64,000 nt of DNA from Celeribacter indicus (GTDB lineage: Bacteria; Pseudomonadota; Alphaproteobacteria; Rhodobacterales; Rhodobacteraceae). The notes beneath the pieces are model-generated. The model saw only the letters and a list, made by a program, of their open reading frames with translations, ran no database searches and had not been told where the DNA came from. The translations under genes were made by a program, and so were the position numbers. Positions 1 through 9,149 of this stretch are shown in pieces. The DNA lies in contig NZ_CP004393.1 in the NCBI RefSeq assembly GCF_000819565.1, forward strand, positions 372,001-436,000. The letters are read 5' to 3'. Positions within the stretch are counted from its first letter, which is position 1. Every line of letters starts with the position of its first letter.

Positions 1-881
1 CGCGCGTGCCCGTGAGGAACCCATCCGAAAGCCGCATGGGTGCCGCCGCGTGCAGCCGCCGCACCGCTTCGCCGGGATCAAGGCGCCCGTCGAGGGCCGC
101 CCGATAGAGCGCGCAGATCTCGCCGAAGCCTGTGGATTGCGGCGACAGGCGCAGCGCCGCCACCCCCGCCTCGCGCAGCGCGTCGATCTGCTGCAATGCG
201 CAGGCATGGCTTTCCGAGAGAGTCTGTACGCCGTTCATCGCCAGAAACGGCTGGCCATCGAGCGTTTCCACGGTCAGCCCGTCGGAATCGGCCTCGCAGG
301 CAAACTTGCAACTGTCCTTCGTGCGCCCGTGGAGCCGCGCGTGATAGCACCGGCCCGAGATTGCGAGCGGCACCCGTCCGTGACCCCAGACCTCGACCGT
401 CACGCCCCGCGCCGCGCCTTCGCGCGCGAGCACCGCCACGGAAGCGAGCGGCAGCTCCGGCGGCAGGCAGATCCGCCGCGCCCCCCGCGCCGCGAGCCAG
501 GCGAGCGTCGCCTCGTTGTAGACGTTCACGAGCGGCCCGACCGAGAAGGCTGTGCCCGCAGGCAGCCAGGCCAGGGCGGTGAGATCCGCGATCTCGATCC
601 CGGCGCCGGCCTCGGCGGCGGTGCCGATCAGGGCCTGCGCGGCACGCCGTTCCCGCGGCAGGGTCACCAGCGCCAGCGTGGAGAGCGCCACGGTCTTGCC
701 CGCCGCGCGCATCCGCTCCACCGCCGCGCCCAGCTCCGCCGCCACGAAAGGCTCGCGCTTCGAGCAGACCGCCTCTCCCAGCACCACATGCGAGACCGGC
801 GCATCGGCGATCTCCTCGTAGAGCCCGAGGCGGCGCGGCTGCGGCCAGAAGAACAGGTTCGGTCCGACGGTGAGGTCCATT
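1..881 (-). CDS. ubiV: UbiV, O2-independent ubiquinone hydroxylation protein (3' end cut by window)
   Basis: Peptidase U32-fold protein that works with UbiU and UbiT to hydroxylate the ubiquinone ring without oxygen. About 293 residues are visible; the family is about 300, so only the extreme C-terminus is missing. The N-terminus reads MDLTVGPNLFFWP. Four cysteines (C39, C178, C191, C195) have the spacing of the [4Fe-4S] ligands known in E. coli UbiV. The ATG at 881 has an AAGGAG ribosome site just upstream. It lies 30 bases after ubiU on the same strand and should be the last gene of a ubiT-ubiU-ubiV operon. The residues are seen; the function follows from the family. Confidence 0.93.
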
Positions 882-911
882 TTCACTCCTTCCCTGCCGG
901 TCGGCGACCGG

Positions 912-1895
912 TCAACGCCATGTCTTGCGATAGGCGCCGGTGGTGGTGGCCTGCCCCTCCGACAGTGCGGCAAGCGCCGTCTCGGGCAGCGGGTGGCCCG
1001 CCGCGAGCGCATCCACCGCGGCGCGGAAACTCGCCACCACCTGCGCCACATAGGCCCGCGACCGCTGCCGCCCCTCGATCTTCAGCGCGCGTACCCCGGC
1101 CTGCGCGAGCTGCGGCATCAGTTCGGTCGCGTTGAGGCTTACGGGATCCTCGAAGAGATGGCCCTCCGTCCCGCTGGCGCGGAAACAGCCCTTGCACAGG
1201 GTCGGGTAGGGCGCGCTTTCGCCGGCGCGGACGCGATGGATGGTAAAGCCCCCGAGTTTCGCATCGAGCTCCCCTGCCGTCTCGTGATAGGAGACGTGAC
1301 TGGCGGGCGAACAGACGCCGTTCATGTTGGGTGACAGCCCCGTCGCATAAGAAGAAAGCGCGCAGCGGCCTTCGGCCATCACGCACAGGCCGCCATAGAC
1401 GAAGACCTCGGTCTCCACGTCGGTCTCGGCGTTGATCGCCGCGATCTCGGGGACGGAGAGCACACGCGGCAGCACCACCCGCTTCACTCCGAATTCGCGG
1501 CCGTAGAAATTGATCACCTCGGCATTCGAGGCTGCCGCCTGCACCGACAGGTGGCGGCGCAGGCCGGGATGGCGGTCGGCCGCATGGGCGAGCAGGCCGG
1601 GATCGGCTAGGATGACCGCGTCTGCCCCCGCCGTCTCGGCATCCGCGAGCGCGCGGTGCCACGGGCCGGCCTCGCCTGCGCGGGGAAAGGTGTTGATCGC
1701 CACCAGCACCTTCACCCCGTGCGCATGGGCGAAGTCGATCCCCGCCCGCATCTCGTCCCGCTCGAAATTGAGACCCGGAAAATTGCGCGCGTTCGTCGCA
1801 TCGGCAAAGCCGCAATAGACGCTATGCGCACCCGCCTTCACCGCCGCACGCAGCGCCGCCGGCGTGCCGGCCGGGCAGACGATCTCCATCACCAT
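912..1895 (-). CDS. ubiU: UbiU, O2-independent ubiquinone hydroxylation protein
   Basis: A 327-residue U32-family protein, partner of UbiV in an iron-sulfur complex that introduces ring hydroxyls of ubiquinone anaerobically, probably using prephenate as the oxygen donor as in E. coli. The N-terminus MVMEIVCPAG is typical. Cysteines C171, C178, C195 and C234 match the four cluster ligands of E. coli UbiU with a constant offset of two residues. The ATG at 1895 overlaps the end of ubiT by a few bases; a second ATG at 1889 is also possible. It is the middle gene of the ubiTUV operon. Confidence 0.94.
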   Translation of the reverse strand: MVMEIVCPAGTPAALRAAVKAGAHSVYCGFADATNARNFPGLNFERDEMRAGIDFAHAHGVKVLVAINTFPRAGEAGPWHRALADAETAGADAVILADPGLLAHAADRHPGLRRHLSVQAAASNAEVINFYGREFGVKRVVLPRVLSVPEIAAINAETDVETEVFVYGGLCVMAEGRCALSSYATGLSPNMNGVCSPASHVSYHETAGELDAKLGGFTIHRVRAGESAPYPTLCKGCFRASGTEGHLFEDPVSLNATELMPQLAQAGVRALKIEGRQRSRAYVAQVVASFRAAVDALAAGHPLPETALAALSEGQATTTGAYRKTWR

Positions 1896-2437
1896 GGCAG
1901 CGTCTCCGCGGGACGGTGCAGCACCACGCCCGTGTGTCGCTCGACAAGGCCAACGAACGGGCGGAGCCCGGAGGCGAGCGGGCCGGCAAATGCGAAGATT
2001 TCCTCGCTCAGGTCGAGTTCGGCATCGTCGAGCGCATTGCGCAGCGCCAGCACCGCCGCGGTATCGCCCTCGATCGCGAGGTCGCGCGAAAAGAACAGCG
2101 CATCCCCGTCGAAGGCGCCGTGCACGAGGCCGAGGAGCGCCGAAAGCGATCCGGCGATGCGGGCCGTGGCCTGCGCCTGCGCGCTCCGGCGCAGAAGCGT
2201 GACGCGCGGGCGTCCTCCGCCAGGCTCGAGCAGCAGCGCGAAGGGCAGGTCGGTCGGATCTATGAGAAACCGCGCCTGGCCATGCGCGCCCAGCCGCCGG
2301 AACATGGCCGGATGGCGTGTCGCCACCGCGCGGGCGTAGCGGGTCAGGCCGAGGGAAAGCGCACCGGGCGGGGTGAGGGCCAGCGCCTGTGCCAAGGGGC
2401 GCGGAACACGCGGCAGGCTTGGGCGGGTGTCGGACAT
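1889..2437 (-). CDS. ubiT: UbiT, SCP2-domain ubiquinone accessory factor
   Basis: A 182-residue protein with an SCP2 (sterol carrier protein 2) lipid-binding domain. UbiT is required for anaerobic ubiquinone synthesis and is thought to bind the isoprenoid intermediates. The ATG at 2437 was chosen because a GAGGA ribosome site lies just upstream; the frame stays open further but without protein-like sequence. It is the first gene of the ubiTUV operon. Its promoter region is shared with the divergent ubiD-like gene and contains the palindrome at 2489-2514. Length is close to E. coli UbiT (about 174 residues). Assignment rests on the SCP2-like sequence plus the diagnostic neighbours UbiU and UbiV. 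Confidence 0.88.
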   Translation of the reverse strand: MSDTRPSLPRVPRPLAQALALTPPGALSLGLTRYARAVATRHPAMFRRLGAHGQARFLIDPTDLPFALLLEPGGGRPRVTLLRRSAQAQATARIAGSLSALLGLVHGAFDGDALFFSRDLAIEGDTAAVLALRNALDDAELDLSEEIFAFAGPLASGLRPFVGLVERHTGVVLHRPAETLPW

Positions 2438-2488
2438 CTTTCCTCCTCGGCGCGGTGGCTCCCCCGCTCTTAGGCGATTGTGCCGCTG

Positions 2489-2514
2489 CGGGATGTGACG
2501 ATCGTCACATCCCG
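2489..2514. promoter_or_regulatory. Perfect 26-bp palindrome with CRP/FNR-superfamily half-sites
   Basis: The core is TGTGA-CGATCG-TCACA, an exact match to the E. coli CRP consensus TGTGA-N6-TCACA, extended to 26 perfectly paired bases. It sits between the divergent ubiT (start 2437) and ubiD-like (start 2591) genes, so one bound dimer could control both operons. It is not a standard FNR box (TTGAT-N4-ATCAA). That it is an operator is inferred from its symmetry and position. Confidence 0.72.
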
Positions 2515-2590
2515 GCGGGCTTCTTTCTGCTAGCTCCGGCCGGACCCGGCGCGCAGACCCTTGCGCCGCCAGACAGACCGGAGCTCCCCC

Positions 2591-4111
2591 GTGCGTACCC
2601 TGCCCGAATTTCCAACCCTGCGCCGTTTTCTCGACTGGTGTGCGGCGGAGGGCGAGCTGGCCTCCATTCCCGATCCCGTGGCGCTCCGCCACCAGATGAC
2701 AGCCGTCCACCGCCGGGTACTCGAGGCGGGCGGTCCGGTCCTGCGTTTCGAACGGCCGGTGGACGCGGAGGGGGCGGTGCTGCCGGTGCCGGTGGTGACC
2801 AATCTCTTCGGAACGACGCGGCGGGTGGCCGCGGGGCTCGGCATCGCTCCGGAAGGGCTCGACGCCCTAGGTGCCTTTCTCGCCGCGCTGCGCACGCCCG
2901 AGGCGCCGGACGGGCTGCGCGGGGCGCTGGCGCAATGGCCGATGCTGAAGGCGGCCCTGTCGATGCGTCCGCGCCTGCTGCGCCATGCGCCGGTGCAGGA
3001 GGAGGTGCTGACCGGCGGCGACATCGACCTCGCGCGGCTGCCGGTGCCGACGCACTGGCCGGGCGACGCCGGGCCGCTGGTCACCTGGCCGGTGGTGATC
3101 ACCCGGCCAAGGGACAGCAGCGCCGACGAGGTGGGGCGCTACAACGCCGGGATATACCGCGCGCAGGTGATCGGGCGCGACCGGCTGATTCTGCGCTGGC
3201 TCGCGCATCGAGGCGGCGCGGCGCATCACCGGTCCTGGCAGCAGGCGGGCGAGGCGATGCCGGTGGCGGTCGTGCTCGGTGCCGATCCCGCCACGCTGCT
3301 CTCGGCTGCGCTGCCCTTGCCCGAGACGGTCTCGGAGCTGAGCTTCTCGGGCGTGATGAACGGGCGCCGGCCGGAAATGGTGCCCGCGCGCACGGTGCCG
3401 TTGATGGTGCCCGCCGGGGCGGAGATCGTGCTCGAGGGCCGGGTCGCGCCGCAGGACACCGCCCCCGAAGGTCCGTTCGGCGACCATACCGGCTATTACA
3501 ACCCCGCCGAACCCTTCCCGGTGATGCAACTGAGTGCCCTCACCCGGCGCCGCGCGCCGCTCTACCTCTCCACCTATACTGGCCGCCCTCCCGACGAACC
3601 GGCCATCGTCGGCGAGGTGTTCAACCGTCTCGCGCTGCCCACGATCCGGGCCCAGATCCCGGAGATCCGCGATCTCTGGCTGCCGCCGGCGGCCTGCTCC
3701 TACCGCATTGCGGTGATCGCCATCGAGAAACGCTATCCAGGGCAGGCGCGGCGGGTGATGATGGCGCTCTGGGGCATGCTGGCGCAGTTCAGCTACACCA
3801 AGATGATCGTCGTCGTGGACGCCGATATCGACCCGCGCAACTGGGACGACATCGCCTGGGCGCTGGCGAGCCGGATGGACCCGGCGCGCGATGTGACGGT
3901 GCTGAAGGACACGCCGATGGACTATCTCGATTTCGCCTCGCCCGAACCGGGGCTCGCAGGCAAGATCGGCATCGACGCCACCACCAAGATCGGCGCGGAG
4001 ACCCATCGTATCTGGGGCGAGGTGATGCGCACCGCGCCGGAGGATGCGGCGTTTGCCGACGAACTGTTGCGCCGGGTGATGCCGGAGCTGATGCCGGGGC
4101 CGGGCGCATGA
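2591..4111 (+). CDS. ubiD: UbiD-family prenyl-FMN-dependent decarboxylase
   Basis: A 506-residue protein of the UbiD family, whose members use prenylated FMN to (de)carboxylate aromatic or alpha,beta-unsaturated acids; classic UbiD decarboxylates 4-hydroxy-3-polyprenylbenzoate in ubiquinone synthesis. The family signature EGPFGDHTGYY is present around residues 295-305. I chose the GTG at 2591 because GGAG at 2580-2583 is well spaced; an upstream in-frame TTG at 2561 has no such support. It overlaps ubiX by 4 bases, and UbiX supplies the cofactor. Divergent from ubiTUV, which favours a role in ubiquinone synthesis. Another aromatic acid substrate cannot be excluded. Confidence 0.9.
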   Translation: MRTLPEFPTLRRFLDWCAAEGELASIPDPVALRHQMTAVHRRVLEAGGPVLRFERPVDAEGAVLPVPVVTNLFGTTRRVAAGLGIAPEGLDALGAFLAALRTPEAPDGLRGALAQWPMLKAALSMRPRLLRHAPVQEEVLTGGDIDLARLPVPTHWPGDAGPLVTWPVVITRPRDSSADEVGRYNAGIYRAQVIGRDRLILRWLAHRGGAAHHRSWQQAGEAMPVAVVLGADPATLLSAALPLPETVSELSFSGVMNGRRPEMVPARTVPLMVPAGAEIVLEGRVAPQDTAPEGPFGDHTGYYNPAEPFPVMQLSALTRRRAPLYLSTYTGRPPDEPAIVGEVFNRLALPTIRAQIPEIRDLWLPPAACSYRIAVIAIEKRYPGQARRVMMALWGMLAQFSYTKMIVVVDADIDPRNWDDIAWALASRMDPARDVTVLKDTPMDYLDFASPEPGLAGKIGIDATTKIGAETHRIWGEVMRTAPEDAAFADELLRRVMPELMPGPGA

Positions 4112-4674
4112 CCGCGCCGCGCGTGGTCCTGGGCGTGGCGGGCGCCTCGGGGGCGGCGCTGGCGCTGGCCGTGGCACGCGGACTGCGGGTGCGGGGGGTG
4201 GAGACGGATCTGGTGGTGAGCCGCGCGGCCGAACGCACGCTTGCCGCGGAACTCGGCCCCGATGCGCTCGCCGGCTTGCGCGCGCTCGCGACCCGAAGCC
4301 ATTCGGTCGGGGATGTCGGTGCGTCGATCGCCTCGGGCTCGGTGCCGGTTGCGGGCATGATCGTCGCGCCCTGTTCGATGCGCTCGCTCGCCGCGATTGC
4401 GCATGGCTTCGACGACAGCTTGCTGACCCGCGCCGCTGGCGTGCAGCTGAAGGAACGCCGCCCGCTGGTGCTGATCGCGCGCGAGGCGCCGCTCACGGCC
4501 GCGCATCTGCGCAACATGCTGGCGGTGACGGAACTGGGCGGAATTGTGTTCCCTCCGGTGCCGGCCTTCTACCTCGGCCTCCCGAGCCTTGAGGCGGCGG
4601 TCGAACAGATCGCTGCCCGCGCCATAGACCTTCTGCGTCTCGGCCCGGCGCAGGCACGGCAATGGGACGGCTGA
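4108..4674 (+). CDS. ubiX: UbiX flavin prenyltransferase
   Basis: A 188-residue flavoprotein-fold enzyme that joins dimethylallyl phosphate to reduced FMN, making the prenyl-FMN cofactor of UbiD. The N-terminal nucleotide-binding segment LGVAGASGAALA (about residues 7-18), the segment VAPCSMRSLAAIAHG and the C-terminal ELGGIVFPPVPAFY are characteristic. The start ATG overlaps the ubiD stop (ATGA), indicating translational coupling. The length fits the family (about 190). Confidence 0.93.
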   Translation: MTAPRVVLGVAGASGAALALAVARGLRVRGVETDLVVSRAAERTLAAELGPDALAGLRALATRSHSVGDVGASIASGSVPVAGMIVAPCSMRSLAAIAHGFDDSLLTRAAGVQLKERRPLVLIAREAPLTAAHLRNMLAVTELGGIVFPPVPAFYLGLPSLEAAVEQIAARAIDLLRLGPAQARQWDG

Positions 4675-4854
4675 TCCGGGTCGGCACGGGTTCTGGCCGG
4701 AGGGCGGCCGCGCGTGACGGCTCTGTCCGGCTCCGCGTGCACCGCGGCCCCGCCTCACATTGACGTCAGATCGGCCGGGCGCACCGCTTTGCGTTTTGCC
4801 CCTTTCCACTGTCAGGCTACTGTCGGAGCAGCTCGTTTCACGAAAGGTCGTCAC

Positions 4855-5769
4855 ATGTTCCCCAGAGGTCTCTCCGTTCTTCTCGCATTCGCCCTCGGTG
4901 CTCCGGCGGCCGCGACCCCTTTCGGTTTCGAGACGCGGGTAACCTGTGAGGCGGAGGCGGGCGTCGTGGGGTTTGCCGGCGACACCGCCCTGCTGTACCT
5001 CCGCGGATCCCGGTTCGACCTGATGCGCCTTCCCTCCGCCTCCGGGGAGAAATACGCGACCGAGACCGGCGACACGGTCTTTTGGCTGCAAGGGGAGGAG
5101 GCGCTGTTGCAGGTGGCGGGAACGGGAAACCAGTCCTGCGCCCTGACACTTCCCGACACGCCCTGGCGGGCCCAGGGCAACGAACCGGGCTGGATCCTGA
5201 CGGTCGAGGAGGGGCGGCTCTCCGCGCAGCTTGACTACGGCGAAACGGAATTCGAGGCTGATCTCACCGCCCCGGTGCGCGAGGGAGAAAGCCTGGTGCA
5301 CACGCTGCCCGATCACGATCTGACACTGAGCCTGTCGCGGGAGATCTGCTACGACGGGATGAGTGGACAGGCCTATCCGGAGAAGGTCACCCTCAGGCTG
5401 GGTGAGCGGGAGCTGTCCGGTTGCGGAGGGCGCACGCTCGACCTTCTTGCCGGGGCGAATTGGCAGGTGGAGACGATCGACGGGGCGGTCCCGGTCGAGG
5501 GGCGGATGCCGGAGCTTTCGATCTCCGACGATCTCAGGGTCGCGGGCACTTCCGGGTGCAACCGCTTTTCAGGCGGTCTCGAGATCACCGGGGAGGGCAT
5601 CGCCTTCGGCCCGATGGCCGCCACGCGGATGATGTGTCCGGCGGATCTCATGGCGCAGGAGACGGCGCTCCTCGATGCGCTTTCCTCGACCTCCCGGTTC
5701 GAGATCGCCGAGGACGGGGCGCTGGTCCTGCACGGACCGGAGGGACCGGTCCTCACCGCCCGCCGCTGA
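4855..5769 (+). CDS. Secreted MliC-like / META-domain protein
   Basis: A 304-residue exported protein with an N-terminal signal peptide (about residues 1-20, ending ...GAPAAA). Residues about 27-102 resemble MliC, the membrane-bound lysozyme inhibitor fold (VTCEAEAG start, late WLQGEEALLQVAG). The middle (about 103-195, AQGNEPGWILTV) resembles the COG3650 type of domain, and the C-terminus (about 205-300, with SGCNRFSGG and MMCPADLMAQE) is a META/HslJ domain. Such proteins sit in the periplasm or on the outer membrane; a role in lysozyme or envelope-stress protection is inferred. The start at 4855 is the codon that gives a proper signal peptide. A strong hairpin follows. Confidence 0.8.
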   Translation: MFPRGLSVLLAFALGAPAAATPFGFETRVTCEAEAGVVGFAGDTALLYLRGSRFDLMRLPSASGEKYATETGDTVFWLQGEEALLQVAGTGNQSCALTLPDTPWRAQGNEPGWILTVEEGRLSAQLDYGETEFEADLTAPVREGESLVHTLPDHDLTLSLSREICYDGMSGQAYPEKVTLRLGERELSGCGGRTLDLLAGANWQVETIDGAVPVEGRMPELSISDDLRVAGTSGCNRFSGGLEITGEGIAFGPMAATRMMCPADLMAQETALLDALSSTSRFEIAEDGALVLHGPEGPVLTARR

Positions 5770-5775
5770 CGCGAA

Positions 5776-5797
5776 ACGCCGCCCGATGGGGCGGCGT
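5776..5797. terminator. Hairpin between convergent META-domain gene and ilvD
   Basis: Perfect 9-bp stem (ACGCCGCCC / GGGCGGCGT) with a GATG loop, placed between the stops of two convergent genes at 5769 and 5812. There is no clear T-run on either side, so termination is inferred from stem strength and position. Confidence 0.6.
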
Positions 5798-5811
5798 CCT
5801 GTGCCTTGCGC

Positions 5812-7656
5812 TTAGCCCGCGTTCTCGGGCAGGATCCGCACTCCGCCCTTGTCCGCAGAGGAGGCGAACATCGCATAGGCCCTGAGCGCGGTCGACACCG
5901 CGCGCGGACGTTCCTCGGTGGGTTTCCAGGGCAGCGGCCCCTTCGCCTCGCGGCGCGCGGCGAGGGTGGCATCGTCGACCTTCAGGTTGATCGTGCGGTT
6001 CGGGATGTCGATCTCGACGATGTCGCCGGTCTCCACGAGCCCGATCAGCCCGCCCTCCGCCGCCTCCGGGGAGACGTGGCCGATGGACAGGCCGGAGGTG
6101 CCGCCGGAGAACCGCCCGTCGGTCAGGAGCGCGCATTTCTTGCCCAGCCCCTTCGACTTCAGATAGGAGGTCGGGTAGAGCATTTCCTGCATCCCCGGCC
6201 CGCCCTGCGGCCCCTCGTAGCGGATCACCACGACTTCGCCCGCCTCGACCTTGCGTGTCAGGATGCCGTTCACCGCATCGTCCTGGGATTCGAAGACATG
6301 CGCCGGGCCGGAGAATTTCAGGATGCTTTCGTCCACGCCCGCCGTCTTCACGATACAGCCGCGCTCCGCGATATTGCCGAACAGCACCGCGAGACCGCCA
6401 TCCTTCGAGAAGGCATGATCGACCGAGCGGATCACCCCGCCCTTGCGATCCGTGTCTAGCTCCTTGTAGCGGTTTTCGGTAGAGAAGGCCTGCGTGGTGC
6501 GCACCCCGCCCGGCGCCGCGCGGAAGAACTGTTCGGCCTCGGGATTGTTCGCGACTGCGATGTCCCACTTGGAGATCGCCTGCGCCATCGTGTCCGCATG
6601 GATGGTACGCACATCGCCATGCAGAAGCCCGCCGCGATAGAGCTCGCCCAGGATGGAGAAGATACCCCCCGCGCGGTGCACATCCTCCATGTGGACGTTG
6701 TGGATGTTCGGCGCGACCTTGCACAGGCAGGGCACCTTGCGCGAGAGCTTGTCGATGTCCTGCATGGTGAAATCCACCTCGCCCTCATGCGCGATGGCCA
6801 GAAGGTGCAGAACCGTATTGGTCGACCCGCCCATGGCGATGTCGAGGCTCATCGCGTTCTGGAACGCTTCGAAAGTCGCGATCTCGCGCGGCAGCAGCCC
6901 CGGCTCCTCGCCCTCGTAATGGCGTTTGGTGATCTCCACGATCTTGCGGCCCGCCTCGAGGAAAAGCTGCTTGCGATCCGCATGGGTCGCGAGCGTCGAG
7001 CCGTTGCCCGGCAGCGCGAGACCCAGTGCCTCGGCGAGGCAGTTCATCGAGTTCGCCGTGAACATGCCGGAACACGATCCGCAGGTCGGGCAGGCATTCG
7101 CCTCGAATTCGTTCACCTGTTCGTCGGTATACTGATCATCGGCGGCCGCGACCATCGCGTCCACGAGGTCGACCGCGCGTTCCAGATCACCGATCTGCAC
7201 CTTGCCGGCTTCCATCGGCCCACCGGAGACGAAGATCACGGGAATGTTGAGCCGCATCGCCGCCATCATCATGCCGGGCGTGATCTTGTCGCAATTGGAA
7301 ATACACACCATCGCGTCCGCGCAATGCGCGTTCACCATGTATTCCACCGAATCCGCGATCACCTCGCGCGAGGGCAGGGAATAGAGCATCCCGTCATGCC
7401 CCATGGCGATGCCGTCATCGACCGCGATCGTGTTGAACTCCTTGGCGACACCGCCCGCCTTCTCGATCTCCCGCGCGACCATCTGGCCCAGATCCTTGAG
7501 ATGGACATGGCCGGGCACGAATTGCGTGAAGGAATTGACCACTGCGATGATCGGCTTGCCGAAATCGCTGTCCGTCATGCCGGTCGCGCGCCAGAGGCCG
7601 CGGGCGCCGGCCATGTTGCGGCCGTGTGTGGAGCGACGGGATCTGTAATGTGGCAT
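5812..7656 (-). CDS. ilvD: Dihydroxy-acid dehydratase IlvD
   Basis: A 614-residue iron-sulfur dehydratase that converts 2,3-dihydroxy-isovalerate and -methylvalerate to the 2-oxo acids of valine and isoleucine synthesis. Clear family features are the N-terminus [20 protein letters not shown], the cluster cysteines in [11 protein letters not shown] and [11 protein letters not shown], and the C-terminal [20 protein letters not shown]. Length is standard. It is transcribed alone from the 334-bp gap separating it from the LacI-type gene upstream. Confidence 0.97.
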   Translation of the reverse strand: MPHYRSRRSTHGRNMAGARGLWRATGMTDSDFGKPIIAVVNSFTQFVPGHVHLKDLGQMVAREIEKAGGVAKEFNTIAVDDGIAMGHDGMLYSLPSREVIADSVEYMVNAHCADAMVCISNCDKITPGMMMAAMRLNIPVIFVSGGPMEAGKVQIGDLERAVDLVDAMVAAADDQYTDEQVNEFEANACPTCGSCSGMFTANSMNCLAEALGLALPGNGSTLATHADRKQLFLEAGRKIVEITKRHYEGEEPGLLPREIATFEAFQNAMSLDIAMGGSTNTVLHLLAIAHEGEVDFTMQDIDKLSRKVPCLCKVAPNIHNVHMEDVHRAGGIFSILGELYRGGLLHGDVRTIHADTMAQAISKWDIAVANNPEAEQFFRAAPGGVRTTQAFSTENRYKELDTDRKGGVIRSVDHAFSKDGGLAVLFGNIAERGCIVKTAGVDESILKFSGPAHVFESQDDAVNGILTRKVEAGEVVVIRYEGPQGGPGMQEMLYPTSYLKSKGLGKKCALLTDGRFSGGTSGLSIGHVSPEAAEGGLIGLVETGDIVEIDIPNRTINLKVDDATLAARREAKGPLPWKPTEERPRAVSTALRAYAMFASSADKGGVRILPENAG

Positions 7657-7990
7657 TGTCTTGGCTTTCCTGTCTGAACGGCTGAGGGCCCGCGGTGAGG
7701 CGGGCTTTGACGCTCAATAAGACTTTCGGCGCGCCATTTCCAGTCACGAGGGGATGTGCAGCTTTGAATAAAGTTGCTCCGGGCTCCTCCCTCCCCGTAT
7801 TCGTGGCAGAGCCGCAGCGCCTTGCAGAACGCCGGAGAGGGAGACGGCCGCCTCTCGCCGCATGTCGCGACGCCTCCGGACAGTTGGGGCGACACCCGCT
7901 GAGACACGTGGGGGAAGCGGCGCGGCCGCGGGCTCCGACGTCCCTTTTTTGCACGCCATCCTTGCGCTGGCTGCCTGGTGGCGAGCGACC
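7657..7990. other. Intergenic region upstream of ilvD
   Basis: A gap of 334 bases between the ilvD start and the stop of the LacI-family gene. It must contain the ilvD promoter, but I see no clear -35/-10 pair, riboswitch or attenuator-like leader peptide. Short open frames here are not protein-like. Confidence 0.5.
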
Positions 7991-9049
7991 CTAGAGAGGC
8001 TTCTTGCGCCGCTTCAGCGTATCCCCGAGCTCGATCGAGGGTTCGAGCGTGATCACCTCTCCCATGCCTTCCTGCGGGTTTTCGACGCGCTGCGCGATGA
8101 TGCGCGCGGCGGCGCGGCCGATCTCGATGCGGCAGGAATCCATCGTCGCGAGCCTGCGCGGCAGACCGTCGATGAATTCAATCCGGTTGAAGCCCGCCAG
8201 CCCGATCTCGCCCGGCACGTCGATGCCCTTGTCGAGACAGTAAAGCAGCCCCCCCGCCGCGATCATGTCGTTCGAGTAATAGAGGAAATCGAGCGGCTCT
8301 TCCTCGTTGCGCTTCAGGATCGCCTCGGTCATCTCCCGTCCCTTCGCGAGAGCCGACCCGCCGGAATAGAATTCCGAATCCACGATCTCGAGCCCCGCCT
8401 TCGCCAGCACCTCGGTGAACCCCTCGAAGCGCTTGCGTGCGCGGTGATCGAGCGGCATCTTCGTGCCGAGAAACCCGATCCGCCTGTAGCCCGAGTCGAT
8501 GATCTCCCGCGCCATCTTGCGCCCGGCGCGTCGGTGGGAGATTCCAACAGCCGAGTCGACCGGTTCCCCGTCCGTGTCCATGATCTCCACGATCGGAATG
8601 CCCGCGGCGCCGAGCATCGCCTTTGCCGCCTCGGTATGTTCAAGCCCCGCGATGATGACGCCGGACGGCCGCCAGGACAGCATCTGGTAGAGCACCGCCT
8701 CCTCCCGCTCGGGCTTGTAATGGGTGACGCCGACGACCGGCTGGAGCTCGGTCTCGTCGAGAATCTCGGTGATGCCGGTCATCACCTCGGGGAAGACCAT
8801 GTTCGACATGGAGGGAATGATGACCGCCACCAGGTTTACGCGGCTCGAGGCCAGGGCGCCCGCGATCTTGTTCGGGACATAGCCCAGCTCTCGTGCCGCC
8901 TCGAGCACCTTCGTGCGGGTCGCTTCGGAGACGTCGCCCCGGTTCCGCAGCACGCGGCTGACGGTCATTTCCGACACGCCGGACGCCTCGGAGACGTCCC
9001 TGAGCGTCAAAGGCCGTCTTGCCGGCGTGTTCCTCGAACCCTGTGACAT
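7991..9049 (-). CDS. LacI-family transcriptional regulator
   Basis: A 352-residue repressor-type protein. Residues about 14-60 are the LacI helix-turn-helix and hinge (TLRDVSEASGVSEMTVSRVL, then LGYVPNKIAGALAS); the rest is a periplasmic-binding-protein-like sugar-sensing domain ending LKRRKKPL. The sequence is closest in style to GntR-type gluconate repressors, which is only a suggestion. A matching operator (9131-9144) lies 82 bases upstream of the start, so it probably regulates itself. No sugar-utilisation operon is adjacent: the next features are a tRNA and decayed genes, so its target genes lie elsewhere or have been lost. Confidence 0.9.
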   Translation of the reverse strand: MSQGSRNTPARRPLTLRDVSEASGVSEMTVSRVLRNRGDVSEATRTKVLEAARELGYVPNKIAGALASSRVNLVAVIIPSMSNMVFPEVMTGITEILDETELQPVVGVTHYKPEREEAVLYQMLSWRPSGVIIAGLEHTEAAKAMLGAAGIPIVEIMDTDGEPVDSAVGISHRRAGRKMAREIIDSGYRRIGFLGTKMPLDHRARKRFEGFTEVLAKAGLEIVDSEFYSGGSALAKGREMTEAILKRNEEEPLDFLYYSNDMIAAGGLLYCLDKGIDVPGEIGLAGFNRIEFIDGLPRRLATMDSCRIEIGRAAARIIAQRVENPQEGMGEVITLEPSIELGDTLKRRKKPL

Positions 9050-9130
9050 CGCGCGACCTTTCGTTACCCCGTTCCGTTTCGCTCACTCTACATCATAACG
9101 CGTCCTTGTCCACGCGTCGCACATCGGCTA

Positions 9131-9144
9131 TGTTAGCGATAACA
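9131..9144. promoter_or_regulatory. LacI-family operator TGTTA-GCGA-TAACA
   Basis: An inverted repeat of TGTTA around a GCGA centre. TGTTA...TAACA operators with a CG centre are typical of gluconate-type LacI regulators. It lies upstream of the LacI-family gene ending at 7991 and is probably its own binding site. Confidence 0.65.
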
Positions 9145-9149
9145 GTCGT

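Noticed and set aside
50..1135. Long open frame on the + strand opposite ubiV and ubiU
   Set aside because: High-GC antisense frame; low-complexity Arg/Ala/Pro sequence with no ribosome site, while the minus strand has clear UbiV and UbiU.
2489..2514. Palindrome as an FNR or terminator hairpin
   Set aside because: It lacks TTGAT/ATCAA half-sites, and has no loop or T-run; an operator is the better reading.
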